A DNA stretch of 64,000 bases from Sphaerisporangium sp040649355 (lineage in GTDB: Bacteria > Actinomycetota > Actinomycetes > Streptosporangiales > Streptosporangiaceae): positions 62,001 through 126,000 of the forward strand of contig NZ_JBICTU010000003.1 of the NCBI RefSeq assembly GCF_043197795.1, given 5' to 3'. Within the stretch, counting starts at the first letter, position 1; the number at the start of each line of letters is the position of its first letter. Below are positions 7,406 to 15,755 of this stretch, piece after piece. A program made the translations under genes and the position numbers. The notes under the pieces were generated by a model. The model did not search any database and was not told the origin of the DNA. It saw only the letters and a list, made by a program, of their open reading frames with translations.

Positions 7406-8366
7406 GGTCGCCTCCCCGCAACGCGAGGGGCAGCGAGAAGACCAGGCTCTCGCGGGCCGACTCGACCTCCTCGACCTCGCCGAAGCCCAGATCGCGAAGC
7501 CGTCGCAGAACACCGGTCACCAGCTCCTCCGGCACCGACGCCCCGCTGGTGACGCCGGCGGTGGTGACGCCCTCCAGCCAGGCGGGGTCGATCTCGGCCG
7601 CGTCGTCCACCAGGCGCGCCCCGCCCGCGCCGGCCTCCAGCGCCACCTCCACCAGCCTTCGCGAGTTGGAGGAGTTCGCCGAGCCCACCACGATGACGAA
7701 GTCGCAGCGGCCCGCGATGTCCTTGACCGCCGTCTGCCTGTTCTGGGTGGCGTAGCAGATGTCGTCGGAGGGCGGGCCGGTCAGGGCGGGGAACCGTTCG
7801 CGCAGCAGGGCGACCGTGGCCTCGGTCTCGTCGACCGAAAGCGTGGTCTGCGACAGCCAGGCGACCCGCCCGGGGTCGCGGACGGTCACCTCGCGCACCC
7901 CCGCCGGGCCGTCCACCAGGTGGATGCGGTCGGGGGCCTCGCCCGCGGTGCCCTCGACCTCCTCGTGCCCCTCGTGGCCGATGAGCAGGATGTCGTACCC
8001 TTCGGAGGCGAACCGCCTGGCCTCCTTGTGCACCTTGGTCACCAGCGGGCAGGTCGCGTCGATCGCGCGCAGTCCGAGCCGCGCCGCCTCCTCGTGGACC
8101 TTCGGGGCGACGCCGTGCGCGGAGAAGACCACCACGGCGCCGGGCGGCACCTCGTCGGTCTCCTCGACGAACACGGCGCCCCGGCTCTCCAGGTCACGCA
8201 CCACGAAGCTGTTGTGCACGATCTGCTTGCGCACGTACACGGGCGCGCCGTACCGCTCGATGGCGCGCTCCACGGTCTGCACCGCGCGGTCCACGCCGGC
8301 GCAGTAGCCGCGCGGGCGCGCCAGCAGGATCCGGCGCGGGCGCTCGGTGGCGTTGTGGTTCTCCAT
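7392..8366 (-). CDS. ispH: 4-hydroxy-3-methylbut-2-enyl diphosphate reductase
   Basis: A 324-residue [4Fe-4S] enzyme that converts HMBPP to IPP and DMAPP, the last step of the MEP pathway. The three cluster cysteines are visible: C22 (RGYCAGV), C106 (DATCPLV) and C204 (DDICYATQ). Active-site histidines H51 (VHNSF), H84 (SAHGV) and H131 (GHEGH), and the ANSSNSRRL loop, are also present. Spacing follows the E. coli enzyme. The ATG at 8364-8366 has GGAGG upstream. It follows ispG by 28 bases and overlaps tylF, so all are one operon. Its presence here in a tailoring-enzyme context suggests an extra copy dedicated to secondary metabolism; this is inferred. Confidence 0.97.
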   Translation of the reverse strand: MENHNATERPRRILLARPRGYCAGVDRAVQTVERAIERYGAPVYVRKQIVHNSFVVRDLESRGAVFVEETDEVPPGAVVVFSAHGVAPKVHEEAARLGLRAIDATCPLVTKVHKEARRFASEGYDILLIGHEGHEEVEGTAGEAPDRIHLVDGPAGVREVTVRDPGRVAWLSQTTLSVDETEATVALLRERFPALTGPPSDDICYATQNRQTAVKDIAGRCDFVIVVGSANSSNSRRLVEVALEAGAGGARLVDDAAEIDPAWLEGVTTAGVTSGASVPEELVTGVLRRLRDLGFGEVEEVESARESLVFSLPLALRGGDRDHG

Positions 8367-8394
8367 GCGGGAGGGGCCTCCTGCCGTTCGGGGT

Positions 8395-9579
8395 TCAGCG
8401 GGGAAGGGCGGTCTCGGGGGCCTCGTCCTCTCCGGGGATGGGCAGGCCGCGCTCGGCCGCGATGCGCAGGGCCTCCTCCACCAGTGTCTCCACGATCTTC
8501 GACTCCGGTACGGTCGCGACGACCTCGCCCTTGACGAAGATCTGGCCCTTGCCGTTTCCCGAGGCCACGCCGAGGTCGGCCTCGCGCGCTTCGCCCGGGC
8601 CGTTCACCACGCATCCCATGACGGCCACCCGCAGCGGGAGGTCCAGGCCCGCCAGCGCCGCCTGGGCGCGCTCGGCCAGGGTGTACACGTCGACCTGGGC
8701 CCGGCCGCAGGAGGGGCAGGAGACGATCTCCAGGCCGCGCTCGCGCAGCCCGAGCGACTCAAGGATGGCCGTCCCCACCTTGACCTCCTCGACGGGAGGC
8801 GCCGACAGCGACACCCTGATCGTGTCGCCGATGCCCTCCGCCAGCAGGATGCCGAACGCCACCGCGGACTTGATGGTGCCGGGGAAGCGGGGACCGGCCT
8901 CGGTCACGCCCAGGTGCAGCGGGTAGTCGCACCGCCCGGCCAGCCGCCGGTACGCCTCGATCATCACCAGCGGGTCGTGGTGCTTGACCGAGATCTTGAT
9001 GTCGCGGAAGCCGTGCTCCTCGAACAGCGAGCACTCCCACAGCGCGGACTCGACCAGCGCCTCGGGCGTCGGCCTGCCGTGCTTCTCCAGGAGCCGCTGG
9101 TCGAGCGACCCGGCGTTGACGCCGATCCGGATGGGCACCGCCGCCTCGCCGGCGGCCTTGGCGATCTCGGCCACCTTGTCGTCGAACCGCTTGATGTTCC
9201 CCGGGTTCACCCGTACGGCAGCGCAGCCCGCGTCGATGGCCGCGAAGACGTATCTGGGCTGGAAGTGGATGTCGGCGATGACCGGGATGCGGGACTTGCG
9301 GACGATCGTCGCCAGGGCGTCGGCGTCGTCCTGCGTCGGCACCGCCACCCGGACGATCTGGCAGCCGCTCGCGGTCAGCTCGGCGATCTGCTGGAGCGTG
9401 GAGTCGATGTCGGCGGTGACCGTCGTCGTCATGGACTGCACGCTCACGGGCGCGTCGCCGCCCACCGGCACGTCGCCCACCATGATCTGGCGGGACGCCC
9501 GGCGCCGCTTGGGCAGGCGTGCGGGCGTCCCGGGCAGCCCGAGGTCCACCACCGTCCCGGCGGTCGAAGTGCTGGTCAT
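8395..9579 (-). CDS. ispG: 4-hydroxy-3-methylbut-2-en-1-yl diphosphate synthase
   Basis: A 394-residue [4Fe-4S] enzyme that makes HMBPP from MEcPP, the penultimate MEP step. The TIM-barrel part contains PVSVQSMTTT and ADIHF; the cluster ligands are C288 and C291 (SCPSCG), C323 (GCVVNGPGEA) and E330. These match E. coli C270/C273/C305/E312 in order and spacing. The ATG at 9577-9579 is preceded by AGGAG seven bases upstream. It lies between dxs (101-base gap) and ispH (28-base gap) on the same strand. Confidence 0.97.
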   Translation of the reverse strand: MTSTSTAGTVVDLGLPGTPARLPKRRRASRQIMVGDVPVGGDAPVSVQSMTTTVTADIDSTLQQIAELTASGCQIVRVAVPTQDDADALATIVRKSRIPVIADIHFQPRYVFAAIDAGCAAVRVNPGNIKRFDDKVAEIAKAAGEAAVPIRIGVNAGSLDQRLLEKHGRPTPEALVESALWECSLFEEHGFRDIKISVKHHDPLVMIEAYRRLAGRCDYPLHLGVTEAGPRFPGTIKSAVAFGILLAEGIGDTIRVSLSAPPVEEVKVGTAILESLGLRERGLEIVSCPSCGRAQVDVYTLAERAQAALAGLDLPLRVAVMGCVVNGPGEAREADLGVASGNGKGQIFVKGEVVATVPESKIVETLVEEALRIAAERGLPIPGEDEAPETALPR

Positions 9580-9680
9580 CGGCGTCTCCTGCCGTGGTCG
9601 TCCGTCAGATGGCCGCGGTACCGGCGCTCGCGGTGCCGGTTCCCGCCCGTGCCCGGCGGCTCGGCCGCCGCCGTGGAAGC

Positions 9681-11477
9681 TCAGATCGACCGGGCGTGGC
9701 CGATCAGGTCGCGGTCGCGTGCCGCCGTCCAGGCGGCTATCTCGGCCGCGACGGCCTCGCCGGTGAGGCCGAAGTCGGCGAGCAGCTCGGCTCGCTTGGC
9801 GTGGCCGGCGAACCCCTGCGGGATGCCGTACGTCCGGATGGGCCGTTCCACGCCGTGGTCGCGCAGCAGCCTCGCCACGCCGTCGCCGACGCCGCCGACC
9901 CGGCAGTTGTCCTCGACCACCGCGGTGAAGCGGTGGCGCGCGGCCAGCTCCGCCAGCGCCTCGTCCAGCGGGGCGACCCAGCGCGGGTCGACCACGGTGA
10001 CGGCGAGGCCCGCCTCGCGCAGCGCGTGCGCCGCCGCCACGCAGACGCCGGCCATCGCGCCGCAGGACACGAGCAGGACGTCCTCGCCCTTGGCGTGGTG
10101 GAGCACGTCGAGCGTCCCCACGGTGCCCACGGCCGGGATGTCGTCCCCGGCCGGGCCCTTGGGGAACCGGACGACGGTCGGTCCCTGCGCGTGCGCGACC
10201 GCCTGCCGCAGCAGCTCGCCCAGGCGGGAGGCGTCCCGGGGCGCGGCGATGCGCAGCCGGGGCACCATCTGCAGCAGCGACAGGTCCCACATGCCGTTGT
10301 GGCTCGGCCCGTCGTCGCCGGTCACGCCGGCCCGGTCCAGGACGAAGGTCACCGGCAGGCCGTGCAGCGCCACATCCATCAGCAGCTGGTCGAAGGCGCG
10401 GTTCAGGAACGTCGAGTAGATCGCGACCACCGGGTGGAACCCGGCGCTGGCCAGCCCAGCGGCCGAGGCGACCGCGTGCTGCTCGGCGATGCCCACGTCG
10501 TACGTGCGGTCGGGGTAGCGCTCGGCGAACGGCGCGAGCCCCGCGGGGTGCAGCATCGCCGCGGTGATCGCCACGATGTCCGGGCGCTCCCCGCCGAGGG
10601 CCAGCAGGGTGTCGGCGAACGTCCTGGTCCAGGTGGCGCCGGGACGGGGGAACTGCACGCCGGTGCCGGAGTCGAACGGCCCGGGGGAGTGCAGCCGCTC
10701 GACCGGGTCCGTCTCGGCCGGGGTGTAGCCGTAGCCCTTGCTGGTGACGCAGTGGACCACCACCGGTGCCCTGAGGTCCCTGGCGTTCCGCAGCGCCTCC
10801 TCCACCGCCGGTTCGTCGTGCCCGTCGACGGGGCCGAGGTAGGCGATGCCGAGCTCCTCGAAGATGTTCCCGCCCTCCCCGGCCGGCTTGTCGCGCAGCT
10901 CGGCGAGCCGGCGGGCGATCCCGCCGGCGGTGGGGCAGTACGAGCGGCCGTTGTCGTTGAGCACGATGACGACCGGCCGGTTGCGCGCCGCGCCGATGTT
11001 GTTGAGCGCCTCCCACGCCATCCCGCCGGTCAGCGCGCCGTCCCCCACGACCACCACCACGTGGCGGTCGTCCTCGCCGCTCAGCGTGTGCGCCTTGGCG
11101 AAGCCGTCGGCGTACGACAGGGCGGTGGAGGCGTGGGAGTTCTCGATGATGTCGTGAACCGACTCCGACCGGTTGGGGTAGCCCGACAGCCCGTCGCGGG
11201 TCCGCAGCCGGGCGAAGCCCTCCCGCCGCCCGGTCAGCAGCTTGTGCACGTAGGTCTGGTGGCCGGTGTCGAACAGGATGCGGTCGGCCGGCGAGCGGAA
11301 CACCCGGTGCACGGCGATGGTGAGCTCGACCGCTCCGAGGTTCGACCCGAGGTGGCCTCCCGAGCGCGACACCGCGCCGACGAGGAACTCGCGGATCTCC
11401 GAGGCGAGGCGGCCGAGCTCCTTGGAGTCGAGTCCGCCCAGGTCACCCGGCGCGGTGATGCCTTCGAGCAGGCTCAT
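9681..11477 (-). CDS. dxs: 1-deoxy-D-xylulose-5-phosphate synthase
   Basis: A 598-residue thiamine-diphosphate enzyme that condenses pyruvate and glyceraldehyde-3-phosphate, the entry and usual control point of the MEP pathway. Visible motifs are the TPP/Mg site GDGALTGGMAWEALNN, HLGSNLGAVELT near the N-terminus, the catalytic glutamate in VGIAEQHAV and the SHNGMWDLSLL segment of the pyrimidine domain. It is slightly shorter than housekeeping Dxs (usually 620-640). The start at MSLLEG has a GAGGTG ribosome site. The gap to the upstream polyprenyl synthase is 41 bases, so they are co-transcribed. A pathway-dedicated copy would raise isoprenoid precursor supply. Confidence 0.97.
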   Translation of the reverse strand: MSLLEGITAPGDLGGLDSKELGRLASEIREFLVGAVSRSGGHLGSNLGAVELTIAVHRVFRSPADRILFDTGHQTYVHKLLTGRREGFARLRTRDGLSGYPNRSESVHDIIENSHASTALSYADGFAKAHTLSGEDDRHVVVVVGDGALTGGMAWEALNNIGAARNRPVVIVLNDNGRSYCPTAGGIARRLAELRDKPAGEGGNIFEELGIAYLGPVDGHDEPAVEEALRNARDLRAPVVVHCVTSKGYGYTPAETDPVERLHSPGPFDSGTGVQFPRPGATWTRTFADTLLALGGERPDIVAITAAMLHPAGLAPFAERYPDRTYDVGIAEQHAVASAAGLASAGFHPVVAIYSTFLNRAFDQLLMDVALHGLPVTFVLDRAGVTGDDGPSHNGMWDLSLLQMVPRLRIAAPRDASRLGELLRQAVAHAQGPTVVRFPKGPAGDDIPAVGTVGTLDVLHHAKGEDVLLVSCGAMAGVCVAAAHALREAGLAVTVVDPRWVAPLDEALAELAARHRFTAVVEDNCRVGGVGDGVARLLRDHGVERPIRTYGIPQGFAGHAKRAELLADFGLTGEAVAAEIAAWTAARDRDLIGHARSI

Positions 11478-11518
11478 GCCGTTCACCTCGTGTCTCCTTG
11501 TGATCGCGCGGCTGGTCT

Positions 11519-12607
11519 TCATCTCACCCGGCTGACGGTGCGCTCGACGAACCCGGCCAGATGGTCCCGGCTCCGGGTCGGGGGCAGCAGGGCGAGCGCG
11601 GCCCTGGCCCGCGCCGCGTACGTGCGGGCCATCGACGTGGAAAGGGTGATGGCGTCGGTGCGGCGGAGCACGTCGCCGACGGCGTCCAGCGCCTCGTCGA
11701 CGCCCATCTCCCCGAGGAAGGCGGCGTCGAGGACGTCCCGCTCGCCGGTCCCGCCGTTCTGGTAGGCGAAGATGATCGGCAGCGTCAGCCTGCGGTTCTT
11801 GATGTCGCTGGTCGCGGGCTTGCCCGTCATCTCGGACCCGGTGACGTAGCCCAGCAGGTCGTCCTGGATCTGGAAGGCCACGCCGAGGCTCTCGCCGTAG
11901 TCGGCGAGGGCGCGCACCCATTCCGGCGGGCCGCCGCCGAGGACGGCGCCGCACTGGCACGCGCCGCTGAACAGGGCCGCGGTCTTCATCCTGATCATGC
12001 GCAGGTACGCGTCGATGTCGCGGACCGACCTGCTGGTGATCTCCGCCTCCAGCGCCTGGCCGCGGCAGAGCTCGACGCCCGCGCGGGCCACGATCTCCAT
12101 CGCGGTGACGATGCGGTCGTCCGGCACGCCGCGGGCACGGCACTCGGACAGGCACACGAAGATCTGGAAGAGCAGCGCGTCACCGGCCACGATGGCGTTG
12201 TCCATGCCGAACTTGCGGTAGACGGCCGGGCGGCCCCGGCGCATCGCGTCGCCGTCGATGATGTCGTCGTGGATGAGGCTCGCCACGTGGCCGCACTCGG
12301 TGCCCACTGCGGCGGGGAGCACGTCGGGGATCCGCCCGCCGACCGCCTCGGCGGACAGCAACAGCAGGATCGGCCTGAACAGCTTGGCCGGCGCGGTCAG
12401 CGCGTAGGCGCAGATCTCGTCCAGCGGGTCGGCTATTTCCTCGCGTGATTCCTGTGGGCTTTCACCGTACGTCCAGCGCCGTTTCACCTCGTTTTCAAGG
12501 AGGAACAGGTGGGCCGGTGGAATTTCGCCGTCCGGCGATCCGGCCCGGGGGTCGGATCGAACGGCGGCACGACCATCGCTGCGTACGGTGACATCGCTGT
12601 TACCCAT
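11519..12607 (-). CDS. Polyprenyl (probably geranylgeranyl or longer) diphosphate synthase
   Basis: A 362-residue trans-prenyltransferase. The first aspartate-rich motif is HDDIIDGD within HVASLIHDDIIDGD; the second is QDDLLGYVTG. KLFRP (substrate-binding Lys/Arg) and GRPAVYRKFG are also present. The residues four and five positions before the first aspartate are S and A rather than aromatic, which in this family usually allows chains beyond C15; GGPP or longer is therefore likely but is not proven. The second motif carries glycine where many have aspartate. ATG 12607 was chosen because GGAAGG precedes it; ATG 12619 lacks a ribosome site. It is the first gene of the dxs-ispG-ispH-tylF operon. 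Confidence 0.92.
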   Translation of the reverse strand: MGNSDVTVRSDGRAAVRSDPRAGSPDGEIPPAHLFLLENEVKRRWTYGESPQESREEIADPLDEICAYALTAPAKLFRPILLLLSAEAVGGRIPDVLPAAVGTECGHVASLIHDDIIDGDAMRRGRPAVYRKFGMDNAIVAGDALLFQIFVCLSECRARGVPDDRIVTAMEIVARAGVELCRGQALEAEITSRSVRDIDAYLRMIRMKTAALFSGACQCGAVLGGGPPEWVRALADYGESLGVAFQIQDDLLGYVTGSEMTGKPATSDIKNRRLTLPIIFAYQNGGTGERDVLDAAFLGEMGVDEALDAVGDVLRRTDAITLSTSMARTYAARARAALALLPPTRSRDHLAGFVERTVSRVR

Positions 12608-12702
12608 GGCGCCTTCCATTTATGTCGTCGGCCATGCCGCAGCCCATGTTTCGGGGTGGCGAAGATCCGGTCAAGGGAGATGCCGTGGCGCGTGCCCACA
12701 GA

Positions 12703-12743
12703 CTAGGGAAACTCCTAGGGCCCCATCTGCGCTTATCCCTAGG
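12703..12743. promoter_or_regulatory. CTAGG palindromes in the divergent promoter region
   Basis: The 263-base gap between the isoprenoid operon and the radical SAM gene contains CTAGG-GAAACT-CCTAG (12703-12718) and a second CCTAGG palindrome at 12738-12743. They sit between the two divergent starts and could be a shared operator. No cognate regulator is identified; the nearest is the MarR at 3594-4232, whose own operator also contains TAGG/CCTA arms. Confidence 0.4.
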
Positions 12744-12870
12744 TTCCATTGGCCGGGGGGATCTGTCTGAGTAACTTCGGGTGCAGATTTCAGGGCCAGG
12801 GGGGAAAGCAGCTTCTGCGCCGGCAATGGCCCCGAGCCGTCATTATCGAGCCCGAACGAGGCCACCTGCC

Positions 12871-14832
12871 ATGGACATGGAAAAACGCATTCTCGTTGGT
12901 GTCGTACAGCAAGGTGTGTGGGATATGGCGCTGGAGTCCATGCCCCTCGCCGCCGGTTATCTCAAGTCCACCGCGCTCGCCGACGACCGGATGAGGCGGG
13001 AGGCCGACATCCGGATATTCAATTTCGGTGGCGGCACCTCGATCTCCGCGATGGCCACCGAGATCTTCAGCGAGCGGTGCCCGCAGATCTTCGCCTGCTC
13101 GGTGCTCGGCTGGAACTTCCGCGCCTTCGGGTCGCTCGCCGAGACGTACAAGCGGATGAACCCGGACGGATGGGTGGTGTTCGGCGGTACGCACGTCGCG
13201 CACCAGGCCGAGCGGGTCTTCCGGCTGTTCCCCGCCGTGGACGTCATCGTCAACGGTGAGGGCGAACTGGTCTTCCGCGACCTCCTCAACGCCCACCTCG
13301 ACGGGCGCCCGGTGCACGACCTCGGCCACATCCAGGGCATCTCGTTCCGCGACACCGAGCGGATGATCCACACCACCCCGCCCAGGGAGCGCATCGAGAA
13401 CCTCGACGTCATCCCGTCGCCGATCCTGTCCGGCGCCCTGGACATGGTGGACGCGGAAGGCCGGTTCCGCTACGACGTCGCCCTGATGGAGACCAACAGG
13501 GGATGCCCGTACAAGTGCTCCTTCTGCTTCTGGGGAGGCGCGGTCGGCCAGCGGGTCAAGGCGTTCTCCCGCGAGCGGCTGCGCGCCGAGCTGGAGGTGT
13601 TCGCCAAGCTCCAGGTCGAGACCATCGCCCTGTGCGACGCCAACTTCGGGATGCTCCCGATCGACGAGGAGTTCGTCGACGACCTCATCGAGATCCGCGA
13701 CCGGTACGGTTACCCGCGCGCCCTGGAGAGCTCGTGGGCCAAGAACAAGTCCAAGGTCTTCTACTCCATCGTCCGCAAGATGAAGAGGGCCGGCCTGCGC
13801 AGCTCCTTCACCCTGTCGCTCCAGACGCTCAGCGACGACGCGCTGTCGCTGATGAATCGCCGCAACATGAAGGTGAACGACTGGGAGGACCTGGTCACCT
13901 GGCTCAACGCGGAAGGGCTCGAATGCTACGCCGAGCTCATCTGGGGCGCGCCGGGGGAGACCGTCGAGTCGTTCTACGAGGGATACGACAGGCTGGCGAG
14001 CCGCATCGCGCGCATCGCCGTGTACCCGCTGCTCCTGCTGCCCAACACCGAGTACTACGACAAGCGCGACGAGCACGGCATCGTGGCCGTGCGGGGCGAC
14101 ACCGACGACTTCGAGTACTCGCTGGCCCACAACACCATCAGCTTCGCCGAGAACCTGCACATGCAGAAGTTCATGTTCTGGGCGCGGGTGATGGCCGAGT
14201 ACACGGTGCTGCGCCACGCCTGGGCGCCGCTGCGCGTCCTCGGCGGTCTCAGCCAGTCGGGGGTGCTGCGCAACATCCAGCACTGGATGGAGGAGACCGA
14301 CGACCCGGCCGCCGAACCGCTGCGCGCCCTGCTGCTGCGCGCCGCCGCCGACCAGGACGCCTACGGCCCCGCGGTCGCCTACCTGCTGAGCGACGGCGAG
14401 GCCAAGCGCCTGCTGACGCGCTGGTGGAACGAGTCGATGCGCCCCGTGCTTCCGCCCGAGGCGGTGCCGGTGCTGGACGACATCTTCCAGTACGACCTGC
14501 TGACCCACCCGATCCTGCGCCGCGACGACGTCTTCGACACGGCCGAGGCGCTCCCGATGGTGCGCGTCGACACCGACGACTACTTCCTGCGCTCCGGCCT
14601 GAAGTTCGAGCACGACGTGCCGGCGATCCTGGACGCGATGCGCGCGGGGGAGCCGCCGGACCTGTCACCCTGCCCCGTCACGCTGGACCTGTACTACCGC
14701 ACCGGCTTCGAGAACTTCCTCGGCACGACGAACCACGAGGAGATCATCTACTTCATGGGCATGAGCCGCCGGCAGATCGACGCCGCCGCACCCCCGCCGG
14801 CCGTCGAGGCCGGATCGGCGGCCCTTGGGTGA
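12871..14832 (+). CDS. B12-binding radical SAM protein
   Basis: A 653-residue class B-type radical SAM enzyme. The N-terminal 150 residues form a cobalamin-binding Rossmann-like domain (LAAGYLKST, VFGGTHVAHQAERVF, VDVIVNGEGE). The radical SAM barrel starts at about residue 205 with the [4Fe-4S] motif C212-x3-C216-x2-C219 in NRGCPYKCSFCFWGG. A long C-terminal region (about 430-653) has no recognised motif. Such enzymes methylate unactivated carbon or do other radical chemistry. The start at MDMEKR has GAGG ten bases upstream. It is divergent from the isoprenoid operon, which suggests action on a prenyl-derived intermediate; this is inference only. Confidence 0.9.
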   Translation: MDMEKRILVGVVQQGVWDMALESMPLAAGYLKSTALADDRMRREADIRIFNFGGGTSISAMATEIFSERCPQIFACSVLGWNFRAFGSLAETYKRMNPDGWVVFGGTHVAHQAERVFRLFPAVDVIVNGEGELVFRDLLNAHLDGRPVHDLGHIQGISFRDTERMIHTTPPRERIENLDVIPSPILSGALDMVDAEGRFRYDVALMETNRGCPYKCSFCFWGGAVGQRVKAFSRERLRAELEVFAKLQVETIALCDANFGMLPIDEEFVDDLIEIRDRYGYPRALESSWAKNKSKVFYSIVRKMKRAGLRSSFTLSLQTLSDDALSLMNRRNMKVNDWEDLVTWLNAEGLECYAELIWGAPGETVESFYEGYDRLASRIARIAVYPLLLLPNTEYYDKRDEHGIVAVRGDTDDFEYSLAHNTISFAENLHMQKFMFWARVMAEYTVLRHAWAPLRVLGGLSQSGVLRNIQHWMEETDDPAAEPLRALLLRAAADQDAYGPAVAYLLSDGEAKRLLTRWWNESMRPVLPPEAVPVLDDIFQYDLLTHPILRRDDVFDTAEALPMVRVDTDDYFLRSGLKFEHDVPAILDAMRAGEPPDLSPCPVTLDLYYRTGFENFLGTTNHEEIIYFMGMSRRQIDAAAPPPAVEAGSAALG

Positions 14833-14839
14833 CACGCCC

Positions 14840-15030
14840 GGTCGCGCGGCGTCGGCCACGCCGCGACCTGGTCGAGACGCCGGGCGACCTCGGTCAGGTA
14901 GCCCGGCGTCCACCACTTGGGCTGCCCGGCCGCGAGGCCGAGCAGGCTCATAGACGTAGAGGTCCCTGACGCCGCCGCCCCGGAGCCGGGTGGCCAGTGT
15001 GGCCGGCTCGCGGTCGTCGTTGCGCCCGTC
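14840..15030 (-). pseudogene. Frameshifted coding remnant
   Basis: In the 347-base gap after the radical SAM gene, the minus strand encodes DGRNDDREPATLATRLRGGG and then VRDLYVY in one frame. Protein-like sequence continues in the next frame as SLLGLAAGQPKWWTPGYL and TEVARRLDQVAAW. The change of frame occurs at about 14955. Both parts have biased, protein-like composition, so this looks like the decayed C-terminal end of a gene. The family is not recognised. No start codon with a ribosome site is evident. Confidence 0.35.
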
Positions 15031-15121
15031 CACCCCGCTCCCTGCCGGTGATCCGAACCCCCCCGGATCGCCATGAACCCTACCGCCGTCACCCGTTCGC
15101 CGCGTCTCGCCTTCGAGGCTT

Positions 15122-15152
15122 TTGAACCTGGGGGAGAGCTGCGTGCTACATA
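15122..15152 (+). promoter_or_regulatory. Possible promoter of the sigma/ABC operon
   Basis: TTGAAC (15122-15127) and TACATA (15147-15152) are separated by 19 bases and end 27 bases before the sigma-factor start. The resemblance to a -35/-10 pair is moderate. ECF operons are often self-activated, but no clear ECF-type AAC/CGT pair is seen. Confidence 0.3.
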
Positions 15153-15179
15153 CCTGTCGTGGACGGGGGAGTGGAGGGG

Positions 15180-15755
15180 ATGGCAGTGCGCCTCGCGGGG
15201 ATCGGCGGTCGTGCGCGGGCGGGGACGCCGGCGGAGGACGCGGACGTCCTGGCAAGGGTGGCCGGCGGTGACCCGGTCGCGCTGACCGAGCTGTACGAGC
15301 GCTACGCCAAGCCGGTGTTCGCCTTCCTCTACCGCCTGGCCGGTGACAGGGGCACGGCCGAGGAGATCCTCCAGGACACGTGGCTGGCCGTATGGCGGTC
15401 GGCGGGCACGTACCAGAGCAGGTCCAGCGTGAGCACCTGGCTGTTCGGCGTCGCGCGCCGCCAGGCGCACAACCGGCTGCGCGGCGCTCCCCCTCCGGTC
15501 GCCGCCGAGCCGTCCGCCGACGGGACGGATCCGGCCCCGGGCCCCGAGGAACTGGCCGTGGGCCGCGACCGGGTGCAGAGCGCGCTTCTACGGCTGCCGC
15601 TGGCGCAACGCGAGGTGGTGGTGCTCGCGTTCCTCGACGACCTGAGTCAGCACCAGATCGCTGAAGTGCTGGACATTCCCGTCGGCACGGTGAAGAGCCG
15701 GCTGCATCACGCTCGCGCGACCCTGAGGGAGTGCATCGATGAACCAACACGGTGA
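15180..15755 (+). CDS. ECF-type RNA polymerase sigma factor
   Basis: About 191 residues. Region 2 is visible as DPVALTELYERYAKPVFAFL and GTAEEILQDTWLAVWRSAG, including the -10-recognition part. Region 4 is VQSALLRLPLAQREVVVLAF followed by the helix-turn-helix HQIAEVLDIPVGTVKSRLHHA. A short acidic linker joins them. ATG 15180 follows GGAGGGG closely; GTG 15186 in the same frame has better spacing and may be the true start. The 3' end overlaps the next gene by 17 bases, so sigma factor and membrane proteins are made together. The next gene lacks a zinc-finger anti-sigma motif, so control of this sigma factor is unclear. Confidence 0.92.
   Translation: MAVRLAGIGGRARAGTPAEDADVLARVAGGDPVALTELYERYAKPVFAFLYRLAGDRGTAEEILQDTWLAVWRSAGTYQSRSSVSTWLFGVARRQAHNRLRGAPPPVAAEPSADGTDPAPGPEELAVGRDRVQSALLRLPLAQREVVVLAFLDDLSQHQIAEVLDIPVGTVKSRLHHARATLRECIDEPTR

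Noticed and set aside
12790..14613. A 607-codon minus-strand frame opposite the radical SAM gene
   Set aside because: Same reason: biased composition without motifs, while the plus strand has intact cobalamin and radical SAM motifs.
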